Below are positions 38,559-46,020 of a stretch of 64,000 nt of DNA, one piece after another. How positions within the stretch are numbered: the first letter of the stretch is position 1; each line of letters begins with the position of its first letter. The stretch comes from Pseudomonas sp. HMWF032 (GTDB lineage Bacteria; Pseudomonadota; Gammaproteobacteria; Pseudomonadales; Pseudomonadaceae). The stretch is from positions 57,800 to 121,799 of the forward strand of contig NZ_QAIG01000002.1 in assembly GCF_003060885.1 (NCBI RefSeq), read 5' to 3'. The notes beneath the pieces are model-generated. The model had not been told where the DNA came from. It did no database searches and saw only the letters and a list, made by a program, of their open reading frames with translations. A program made the position numbers and the translations under genes.

Positions 38559-39947
38559 ATGAGCAAACTGCAATGCATTTCTCCCATCGACGGCTCGGTG
38601 TATGTCGAGCGCCATCTGGCCTCCAATCCGGAAATTCAGGCGGCCCTGGCCAAGGCCGAACTGGCGCAGCAGGCCTGGAGAAACACGCCACTGGCCGAGC
38701 GCATCGCCATCGGGCGCAAGGCGATTGCCGCCTTCGCCGCCAAGGAAACTCAGCTGGCTGAAGAACTGTGCTGGATGATGGGGCGGCCGATCCGCTATGC
38801 CGCCGGCGAGGTACGCGGCTTTGTCGAACGCGCCAGTTATATGGCCGATATTGCCGAGAAGGCCCTGGCGGATATCCAGGTACCGGAAAAACCCGGGTTT
38901 ATTCGTTTTATCCGCCGCGAGCCGCTGGGCGTGGCGCTGGTGATCGCGCCCTGGAACTACCCCTACCTGACAGCGGTAAACGCGGTGATGCCGGCACTGC
39001 TGGCCGGCAATGCGGTGCTACTGAAACACTCGGCGCAAACTCCGCTATGCGCCGAACGTATGGTCGAAGCCTTCAGTGAGGCCGGTCTGCCAGATGGGGT
39101 GTTTCAGTACCTGCACCTGAGCCACGGCGAAACCGAGGCATTGATTCAGGCACCGAGTATCAATCACGTGGCCTTCACCGGCTCGGTGCCCGGCGGCACC
39201 ATGGTCGAACGGGTGGCGGTGGGGCGCTTTCTCAGCATCGGTCTGGAGTTGGGTGGCAAGGACCCAGCCTATGTGCGCGCCGACGCCGACCTGACTCACG
39301 CGGTGGAAACCAGCATTGATGGCGCGTTCTTCAACTCCGGGCAATCCTGCTGCGGTATCGAGCGCATCTACGTGCACGAATCGCTGTATGACGCCTTTGT
39401 CGAGCAGGCGGTGGCGCTGGTCAAGCAGTACAAGCTGGGTCGCTCCGACGATCCGGACACCACGTTAGGTCCACTGGTGCGTGCCGAGGCGGCGGACTTC
39501 GTGCGTGGGCAGATCCACGATGCCATCGAGCAGGGGGCCACTGCTCATCTGGTACCGGCCGATTTTGCCCTGGACCATCCCGGCTCGCAGTACCTCGCGC
39601 CGCAAGTGCTGACCAATGTGCACCATGGCATGCGCGTGATGACCGAAGAATCCTTCGGCCCGGTGGTGGGTATTCAGAAGGTCAAGGATGATGATGAAGC
39701 CCTGGCGCTGATGAACGACAGCGAGTTCGGCCTGACGGCCGCCATCTTCAGCCGTGATGTCGACGCCGCCATGGCCCTGGCCGAACGGGTGGAGGCGGGC
39801 ACGGTGTTTCTCAATCGCTGTGACTACCTCGACCCGGCGCTGGCCTGGACCGGGGTGAAAAAATCCGGGCGCGGTTGCACCCTGTCCAGCGTCGGCTTCG
39901 AGCAGGTCACCCGGCCGAAATCCTTTCATCTGAAAACCAAGCTGTGA
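38559..39947 (+). CDS. NAD(P)-dependent aldehyde dehydrogenase
   Basis: This 462-residue enzyme of the ALDH superfamily has APWNYPYLTAVNAVMPALLAGN, the catalytic Glu in LELGGKDPAYV and the catalytic Cys in FFNSGQSCCGIERIYV (about residue 263). I chose the ATG at 38559 (MSKLQCISPIDGS); the frame further upstream is translated repeat sequence. It follows the glutamine synthetase-like gene and starts eight bases before the Fe-ADH gene, so a three-gene catabolic operon is likely. The aldehyde is unknown; gamma-glutamyl aldehydes are a reasonable guess. Confidence 0.93.
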   Translation: MSKLQCISPIDGSVYVERHLASNPEIQAALAKAELAQQAWRNTPLAERIAIGRKAIAAFAAKETQLAEELCWMMGRPIRYAAGEVRGFVERASYMADIAEKALADIQVPEKPGFIRFIRREPLGVALVIAPWNYPYLTAVNAVMPALLAGNAVLLKHSAQTPLCAERMVEAFSEAGLPDGVFQYLHLSHGETEALIQAPSINHVAFTGSVPGGTMVERVAVGRFLSIGLELGGKDPAYVRADADLTHAVETSIDGAFFNSGQSCCGIERIYVHESLYDAFVEQAVALVKQYKLGRSDDPDTTLGPLVRAEAADFVRGQIHDAIEQGATAHLVPADFALDHPGSQYLAPQVLTNVHHGMRVMTEESFGPVVGIQKVKDDDEALALMNDSEFGLTAAIFSRDVDAAMALAERVEAGTVFLNRCDYLDPALAWTGVKKSGRGCTLSSVGFEQVTRPKSFHLKTKL

Positions 39948-39955
39948 GGCGCGCC

Positions 39956-41125
39956 ATGGACCTGAATCACTTCCGTATGAACTGGAACTACCCGACCTCG
40001 GTGCGCGTCGGTGTTGGTCGTGCCCGCGAGTTGCCGGCTGCCTGTCAGCAACTGGGCATGAGCGCGCCACTGCTGGTTACTGACCCCGGCCTGGCCGCTT
40101 TGCCGATGATCGAACGGGCGCTGTTGCACTGCAGTGATGATGGCCTCAAGGTCGGGTTGTTTCATGGCATCAGGGGCAACCCCACCGGGCAGAACGTGAT
40201 GGATGGGGTGGCCGCATTCAAGGCCGGCAAGCATGACGGGGTGATCGCCTTTGGCGGCGGTTCGGCGCTGGATGCCGGCAAGGCGATTGCCCTGATGGTT
40301 GGCCAGGACCGGCCGCTGTGGGACTTCGAGGACATCGGCGACAACTGCAACCGCGTCAATGTTGCCGGCATGGCCCCGGTGGTGGCGGTGCCGACTACCG
40401 CCGGCACTGGCTCGGAAGTGGGGCGCGCCTCGGTGATCACTGACGATGCCGCGCATATAAAACGCATCATCTTTCACGCACGCATGCTGCCGGCGCTGGT
40501 GATCCTCGACCCGGAACTGACCCTCGGCCTGCCAACCAAGATCACCGCTGCCACCGGTATGGACGCGCTGTCGCATAACCTGGAGGCGTTCTGCTCACCG
40601 CTGTTCCATCCTATGGCCGAGGGCATCGCCCTGGAAGGCATGCGTCTGGTGCAGCACTACCTGCCACGCGCCGTGGCGCACGGAGGTGATGTGGACGCGC
40701 GTCTGCAGATGCTGGTGGCCTCCAGCATGGGCGCCACGGCATTCCAGCGCGGCCTGGGCGCCATGCATGCCCTGGCCCACCCGCTGGGCGCGCTGTACGA
40801 CGCCCACCACGGCCTGCTCAATGCGGTGCTGATGCCCTATGTGCTGGTCGCCAACCGTGAGCGCATTGAGCCGCAGATGGAGAAAATAGCGCGCTACCTG
40901 GATCTGGCCAAGCCCGGTTTCAATGGCGTGCTGGAGTGGGTGATGGCGTTGCGTGAGCAGGTCGGTATCCCGCATAGCCTGGGCGAAATTGGTATTGATG
41001 ACACGCGCATCGAGCAGGTCGGGCAGATGGCTGAGGTCGATCCTTCTGCCGGCACCAACCCGATTGCTTTTACCGCTGCGCAATACAGTCAGCTTTTCGA
41101 AAAAGCCCTGCGCGGCTCTCTCTAG
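39956..41125 (+). CDS. iron-containing alcohol dehydrogenase
   Basis: This 389-residue group III alcohol dehydrogenase has the NAD motif GVIAFGGGSALDAGKAIALM and PTTAGTGSEVGRASVIT. The metal-binding Asp and His residues are in FHPMAEG, GAMHALAHPLGALYDAHHG and neighbouring segments. The ATG at 39956 follows the ALDH stop by eight bases. In amine or amino-alcohol degradation it would oxidise an alcohol to the aldehyde taken by the upstream enzyme. Confidence 0.93.
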   Translation: MDLNHFRMNWNYPTSVRVGVGRARELPAACQQLGMSAPLLVTDPGLAALPMIERALLHCSDDGLKVGLFHGIRGNPTGQNVMDGVAAFKAGKHDGVIAFGGGSALDAGKAIALMVGQDRPLWDFEDIGDNCNRVNVAGMAPVVAVPTTAGTGSEVGRASVITDDAAHIKRIIFHARMLPALVILDPELTLGLPTKITAATGMDALSHNLEAFCSPLFHPMAEGIALEGMRLVQHYLPRAVAHGGDVDARLQMLVASSMGATAFQRGLGAMHALAHPLGALYDAHHGLLNAVLMPYVLVANRERIEPQMEKIARYLDLAKPGFNGVLEWVMALREQVGIPHSLGEIGIDDTRIEQVGQMAEVDPSAGTNPIAFTAAQYSQLFEKALRGSL

Positions 41126-41319
41126 ATCTGCCATCTAGCCCGGCGCCGGTTGCTAAGCAGCCAGCGTCGGGTGGCGCTGTAGCGAACTGATACATGACTC
41201 TCCGGTTCTTGGCTTGCGCTGGCCGCGCGTGACTCCTTATAGTCCGCCGGCATTTAAGCGCGCCCGGCTTGCGCCTGCCCGGCTGCAAGCAGGGCCTGTT
41301 ACCGCAATGGTGAGAGGCC

Positions 41320-42243
41320 ATGATCGAAATAAAAAACCTAACCAAGCGTTTTGCGCAGCACACGGCTGTTGACGACCTGTCCTTCAGTGTTAAGCCCGGT
41401 GAAGTGCTGGGCTTTCTCGGCCCTAACGGGGCCGGCAAATCCACCACCATGAAGATGCTTACCGGCTTTCTGGCGCCGACATCAGGCTCAGCCAGCATTC
41501 TCGGTTTCGATATCCAGAAAGACACCCTCAACGCCCAGCGGCAGATCGGTTATTTGCCCGAAGGCGCGCCGTGCTACGGCGATATGACGGTGCGCAGCTT
41601 CCTCGAATTTATCGCCGAGGTGCGCGGTTTCAAGGGCATCGAGAAGCGTGAACGGGTGGCCAAGGCGGTCGCTCAGGTCGAGCTGGAAGGCGTGCTGGAA
41701 CAGAGCATCGAAACCCTGTCGAAAGGCTTCAAGCGCCGCGTCGGTCTGGCCCAGGCGATTCTGCATGACCCCAAGGTGCTGATTCTCGACGAGCCCACCG
41801 ACGGCCTCGACCCCAACCAGAAGCACCAGGTGCGCAAGCTGATCCAGAGCCTGGCCCACGACAAGATCGTGATCATTTCCACCCACATCCTCGAAGAAGT
41901 CTCGGCCGTGTGCACCCGTGCGGTGGTCATCGCTCACGGCAAGCTGCTGGCCGATGGCGCGCCGCTGGAGCTGGAAAGCCGCTCGCGTTATCACCAGGCC
42001 GTCACCCTGGTGGCCGATGAGGCGTTGGATCAAACCGCGCTGGCGGCACTGCCGGGCGTGGCCGGGGTGGAAGAAAACACCCCGGAACACAGCTTGAGCG
42101 TGCTGGCCAAACCGGGCGAGGTGATTTTCCCGCAGGTCAATGCGCTGATCGTCGAGCGCGGCTGGAAGGTGCGTGAATTGAATGTTGAACGCGGGCGGCT
42201 GGATGAAGTGTTCCGCAGCCTGACCCGTGGGGAGGTGGTATGA
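41320..42243 (+). CDS. ABC transporter ATP-binding protein (GldA-like)
   Basis: This 307-residue ATPase has Walker A GPNGAGKST (about residues 35-43), the ABC signature region LSKGFKRRVGLAQAI, Walker B VLILDEPTDGLDPN and the switch His in IISTHILEEV. The C-terminal 80 residues match the DrrA/GldA extension. It overlaps the permease gene by four bases. Together with the next two genes it forms the gldA-gldF-gldG-like set common in proteobacteria, whose substrate is unknown. Confidence 0.93.
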   Translation: MIEIKNLTKRFAQHTAVDDLSFSVKPGEVLGFLGPNGAGKSTTMKMLTGFLAPTSGSASILGFDIQKDTLNAQRQIGYLPEGAPCYGDMTVRSFLEFIAEVRGFKGIEKRERVAKAVAQVELEGVLEQSIETLSKGFKRRVGLAQAILHDPKVLILDEPTDGLDPNQKHQVRKLIQSLAHDKIVIISTHILEEVSAVCTRAVVIAHGKLLADGAPLELESRSRYHQAVTLVADEALDQTALAALPGVAGVEENTPEHSLSVLAKPGEVIFPQVNALIVERGWKVRELNVERGRLDEVFRSLTRGEVV

Positions 42244-42974
42244 GTCAGTTATCGGTGGTCTTCAAGCGCGAGTTGGCGAGCTACTTCGCCACGCCGCTGG
42301 CCTACGTGTTTATCCTGATCTTCCTGGTACTGTCCGGGGTGTTCACCTTTTACCTGGGCGGTTTCTTTGAGAGCGGTCAGGCCAACCTGGCGCCGTTCTT
42401 CAATTTCCACCCCTGGCTGTATCTGTTCCTGGTGCCGGCGATTGCCATGCGCCTGTGGGCCGAGGAGCGCAAGAGCGGCACCATCGAGCTGCTGATGACC
42501 CTGCCGATCACCCGCTTTGACGCGGTGACCGGCAAGTTCCTCGCCGCCTGGGTGTTTGCCGGCCTGGCGCTGCTGCTGACCTTCCCGATGATCATCACCG
42601 TCAATTACCTCGGTGAGCCGGACAACGGCGCGATCATCACCGGCTACATCGGCAGCTGGCTACTGGCCGGGGCTTATCTGGCCATTGGTTCGTGCATGTC
42701 GGCACTGGCCAAGAATCAGGTGATCGCCTTTATCCTGGCCGTCAGCGTGTGCTTCCTGTTTATCGTCAGCGGCTTCCCCATGGTGCTCGACGGTTTCAGT
42801 GGCTGGGCACCGCAATGGTTGGTGGATGCGGTGGCTTCCCTGAGCTTCCTGACCCGTTTCGATGCGATCAGCAAGGGCGTGATCGACTTGCGCGACCTGC
42901 TGTATTTCCTCACCCTGATTGCCGCCTGGTTGGCGGCAACGGCGGTGGTTATCGATCTGAAGAAAGCTGACTGA
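42240..42974 (+). CDS. ABC transporter permease (GldF-like, ABC-2 type)
   Basis: This 244-residue membrane protein has six hydrophobic segments and the FKRELASYFATPLAYVFI start characteristic of the GldF/NosY-like ABC-2 permeases. WAEERKSGTIELLMTLPIT is the conserved loop after the second segment. Its start overlaps the ATPase gene, and the GldG-like gene follows after eight bases. It acts as the membrane channel of the exporter. Confidence 0.93.
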   Translation: MSQLSVVFKRELASYFATPLAYVFILIFLVLSGVFTFYLGGFFESGQANLAPFFNFHPWLYLFLVPAIAMRLWAEERKSGTIELLMTLPITRFDAVTGKFLAAWVFAGLALLLTFPMIITVNYLGEPDNGAIITGYIGSWLLAGAYLAIGSCMSALAKNQVIAFILAVSVCFLFIVSGFPMVLDGFSGWAPQWLVDAVASLSFLTRFDAISKGVIDLRDLLYFLTLIAAWLAATAVVIDLKKAD

Positions 42975-42982
42975 GGCCGCCC

Positions 42983-44818
42983 ATGAAAAAGCTGATGGTT
43001 TCCAGCGCCGGGCTTGCACTCATTGCCCTGGCGTTTCTTGCCTTCAACCTGTTCTCCAGCGTCAGCCTCAGTGGCGTACGTCTGGATCTGACCGAGCAGA
43101 AGCTCTACACCCTCTCCAGCGGCACCGAGCAGATTCTCGCAGAACTGGACGAGCCGGTGGAGCTGAACTTCTTCTACTCCGACACCGCGACCAAGGACCT
43201 GCCGGCGCTGCGCACCTATGCCAAGCGCGTCGAGGAAATGCTCAAGGCCTACCAGCGCGAGGCCGGTGACAAGCTCAAGCTGACGATCATTGATCCGGCG
43301 CCGTTTTCCGAGGACGAAGACAAGGCCGCTGAGTTCGGCCTGCAGGGTATTCCACTGCAGCAGGGCGGCGACTCGATCTACTTCGGCCTGGCCGGCAAAA
43401 ATGCCGAAGGCCAGACCCAGGTGATCCCGTTCTTCGCCCTGGATCAGGAAGAGTTCCTCGAATACGAACTCAGCCGTCTGGTGCAGAGCCTGGCCAAGCC
43501 CGAGCGGCCGGTGGTCGGCGTATTGTCTGGCTTGCAGGTCAATGGTGGTTTCGACATGGCCGCGCGTCAGCCGACACCGGCCTGGATGCTGATCGAGGAA
43601 ATTCGTCAGCTGTTCCAGATCGAAAGCCTCAAGCGCGATGTCGACCTGATCCCGGAAAAGGTCTCGGTGCTGCTGCTGATCCACCCCAAGCAGCTGCCCG
43701 AGCAGACCCTGTATGCGATTGACCAGTTCGTCCTGCGCGGCGGCAAGTTGCTGACCTTCGTCGACCCGTTCAGCGAGGCCGATAACCAGGCCGAAATGCC
43801 CGGCGAGATGGTGGTCGACAAAGCGTCCGACCTGCCCGCACTGTTCAAGGCTTGGGGCTTGCGCATGGTGCCGGACCAGGTGCTCGGCGACGGTTCCTAC
43901 GCCATGTCGGTGAGCATGGGTGAAGGTCAGCGTCCGGTGCGTCACGCTGCCTGGCTGAGCCTGCCGAAAAACGCCCTGGACAAGGACGACATCAGCACCG
44001 CCTCGCTGGAAACCATCACGGTGGCCACCGCCGGCATGCTGGAACCGCTGGACGGCGCGAAAACCCAGTTCATCCCACTGGTGCGCAGTTCGCAGTACGC
44101 CATGCCGTTTGATGTCAAACGCTTCGGCATGCTGGCCAACCCGGAAGAGCTGATCCGCGAACTCAAACCCACCGGCGAGCGCTACACCCTGGCGGCGCGC
44201 ATCAGTGGTCCGGCACAAACGGCCTTCCCTGATGGTATCGAGGGGCAGAAGGATGGCCTCAAACAGGCCGATAACATCAACGTGATCGTTGTGGCCGACA
44301 CCGACATGCTCACCGACCGCATGTGGGTGCAGGTGCAGGACTTCTTCGGCCAGCGCATCCCGCAGCCGTGGGCAGACAACGCCGGCTTTGCGATCAACGC
44401 CCTGGACAACCTGGCCGGTTCCGAAGCCCTGATCAGCGTGCGTTCGCGCGGTCGCTTCACCCGGCCGTTCGAGGTGGTGGACGCCATTCAGCGTGAGGCC
44501 GAGGTCAAGTTCCGCGAGAAGGAACAGGCCCTGCAAACGCAACTGGCCGATACCGAGCAAAAACTCGCCGCCCTGCAGCAGAGCGAGGACCCGAGCAAAA
44601 CCCTGGAACTGACGCCCGAGCAGCAAGCCGCGGTGCAGCAGTTTGTGCAGCAGAAACTGGCGATCCGCAAGGAGTTGCGCGATGTGCGTTACCAGCTGAA
44701 TGCCGATATCGAGGCCCTGGGCAGCACGCTCAAGTTCCTCAATATCGCCCTGGTGCCGCTGGTGCTGACCCTCGGCGTGCTGGCACTGTGGCTGTGGCGT
44801 CGGCGCAAGCACGGCTGA
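42983..44818 (+). CDS. GldG-family ABC transporter auxiliary protein
   Basis: This 611-residue protein has a membrane segment at residues 5-25. A large periplasmic ABC_transp_aux region follows (SGVRLDLTEQKLYTLSSGTEQIL, then GGKLLTFVDPFSEADNQ), a coiled coil lies near residues 505-575, and a second membrane segment is near the C-terminus (LVPLVLTLGVLALWLW). The domain resembles the GldG/IFT52 family. A DUF4340 protein often follows in such clusters, but here a terminator comes instead. Confidence 0.9.
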   Translation: MKKLMVSSAGLALIALAFLAFNLFSSVSLSGVRLDLTEQKLYTLSSGTEQILAELDEPVELNFFYSDTATKDLPALRTYAKRVEEMLKAYQREAGDKLKLTIIDPAPFSEDEDKAAEFGLQGIPLQQGGDSIYFGLAGKNAEGQTQVIPFFALDQEEFLEYELSRLVQSLAKPERPVVGVLSGLQVNGGFDMAARQPTPAWMLIEEIRQLFQIESLKRDVDLIPEKVSVLLLIHPKQLPEQTLYAIDQFVLRGGKLLTFVDPFSEADNQAEMPGEMVVDKASDLPALFKAWGLRMVPDQVLGDGSYAMSVSMGEGQRPVRHAAWLSLPKNALDKDDISTASLETITVATAGMLEPLDGAKTQFIPLVRSSQYAMPFDVKRFGMLANPEELIRELKPTGERYTLAARISGPAQTAFPDGIEGQKDGLKQADNINVIVVADTDMLTDRMWVQVQDFFGQRIPQPWADNAGFAINALDNLAGSEALISVRSRGRFTRPFEVVDAIQREAEVKFREKEQALQTQLADTEQKLAALQQSEDPSKTLELTPEQQAAVQQFVQQKLAIRKELRDVRYQLNADIEALGSTLKFLNIALVPLVLTLGVLALWLWRRRKHG

Positions 44819-44833
44819 TTCCGTTAGTGCCTG

Positions 44834-44866
44834 CAAAGGGCCGCTTGATGCGGCCCTTTGTTTTTG
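44834..44866 (+). terminator. terminator after the Gld-like operon
   Basis: CAAAGGGCCGC, TTGAT and GCGGCCCTTTG form a perfect stem followed by TTTTTG. It ends the three-gene ABC operon. Confidence 0.92.
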
Positions 44867-45063
44867 TGCTTCTTTATGGACCGTGTGGGAGGGGCTGTCG
44901 GCTCTGGCATCCTGCTTCGCGATCCACAGGGATGTGGTGAATGCCGCAGACCCGCCGGGAGCGGGTGCGGCCTACCTCCTGCATCCATGCAGTCGCAGTC
45001 GCGATAAAAGCGATTAAAAGCCCGCCGCTAAAGCGCCTCCCACGCTATTGCCACTCTGTCTCT

Positions 45064-45087
45064 GTAGGCGCGGGCTTGCCCGCGATC
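45064..45087. repeat. REP-like palindrome GTAGGCGCGGGCTTGCCCGC
   Basis: CGCGGGC and GCCCGCG pair around a short loop and the unit continues GATC. It matches the GTAGGNGCNNGCTTGCNNGCGAT form of Pseudomonas REP sequences and the copy inside hrpA. The surrounding 430-base gap (44819-45248) also holds degenerate hairpins near 44884-44930 but no gene. Confidence 0.75.
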
Positions 45088-45248
45088 AAGGCCATAAAGC
45101 ATCGCGGCCAAGGCGGTAATTCAGGGTCTAAGCGCAGTGCAGCCAAAAACCGCAACTCACGCCATAATGCCCCGCGCGCCTATGCGCCAAGCGGATCGCC
45201 GTGACCGATCTAACCAGTCCTGTTTCACCTGTCTTGAGGATTAATTAG

Positions 45249-45437
45249 ATGCCGACTCTCCTGGTCAAAATATTCGAAGGCCGCAGCGATGAGATCAAAC
45301 GCGAGTACGCCAAAGCCCTGACCGACGCGTCGACCAACGTGCTTGGCTGCGATGCCAGCGCGGTGGATGTGATCTTTGAAGAGGTCAAAAAAGGCGACTG
45401 GGCCACTGGTGGTGTGATGTGGTCTGAGCGCGACTAG
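45249..45437 (+). CDS. 4-oxalocrotonate tautomerase-family protein
   Basis: This 62-residue protein begins MPTLLVKIFEGRS, with Pro as the first residue after Met, the catalytic base of the family. The short beta-alpha-beta pattern and the C-terminal VIFEEVKKGDWATGG match the DmpI/YwhB-like small tautomerases, which act as hexamers. It stands alone between a repeat-filled gap and the cold-shock gene, so the substrate cannot be inferred from neighbours. Confidence 0.88.
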   Translation: MPTLLVKIFEGRSDEIKREYAKALTDASTNVLGCDASAVDVIFEEVKKGDWATGGVMWSERD

Positions 45438-45461
45438 TCGGCTTTCACCTCGGCACATGGT

Positions 45462-45493
45462 GATGGGTTACGCCGCTGTGCGGCTAACCCATC
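45462..45493. terminator. hairpin without T run after the tautomerase gene
   Basis: TGGGTTA-C-GCCGC and GCGGC-TAACCCA pair closely around TGT. There is no T tract, so termination is uncertain. It may instead be the upstream part of the cold-shock gene leader region. Confidence 0.5.
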
Positions 45494-45675
45494 CCGCGCC
45501 CGCCTTTCCACCTTATGAATATCGCTGCATAGCTTGTCCTGTATGGCCTGTAGCCTTCCTGCAAAAAGTGCTTTTCAGTCATAAACGCTGTTTTATACTC
45601 GGCTTTCGGTGATGGCCGGGCACTTGCCTGCAGGCCGCGCCAAACAATAAAAACTGCATGCTGGAGATACAGGTA

Positions 45676-45885
45676 ATGGCTGAGCGCGAGACAGGCACCG
45701 TCAAGTGGTTCAATGATTCCAAGGGTTATGGCTTTATTCAGCGCGAGAGCGGCGCGGACGTGTTTGTGCATTTCCGTGCGATCCGTGGCGAAGGCCATCG
45801 CACCCTGCTCGAAGGGCAGAAGGTCGAGTTCGCCGTGACCCAGGGGCAGAAGGGCTTGCAGGCTGACGACGTGTCCGCCGTTTAA
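45676..45885 (+). CDS. cold-shock domain protein
   Basis: This 69-residue OB-fold protein has RNP1 KGYGFIQ and RNP2 VFVHF, the nucleic-acid-binding motifs of the CspA family. I chose the ATG at 45676 ([15 protein letters not shown]); an in-frame ATG lies six codons upstream. The leader from the previous gene is about 240 bases, long enough for the structured 5' UTR seen in cold-shock genes. It is close to Pseudomonas CapB/CspD-like proteins, and I would not assign the exact paralogue. Confidence 0.92.
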   Translation: MAERETGTVKWFNDSKGYGFIQRESGADVFVHFRAIRGEGHRTLLEGQKVEFAVTQGQKGLQADDVSAV

Positions 45886-45902
45886 GCCCATTCCCTCAGT
45901 AG

Positions 45903-45929
45903 AAAGCCCATCGCCGATGGGCTTTTTGC
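45903..45929 (+). terminator. terminator after the cold-shock gene
   Basis: AAAGCCCATC, GCC and GATGGGCTTT form a perfect stem with a T run after it. Confidence 0.92.
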
Positions 45930-46020
45930 TTTCTGCCCTTCGGTCGTTTTCCCCTAGGCAAAAATGCGACAATCGCCGCCTTCCTGCTCTTCCCCTTGAC
46001 TCCACCCCCGCGATTACCCG

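Noticed and set aside
42716..44836. 706-codon minus-strand open frame antisense to the GldG-like gene
   Set aside because: Low-complexity translation without motifs, opposite to a well-supported gene with membrane segments and conserved regions.
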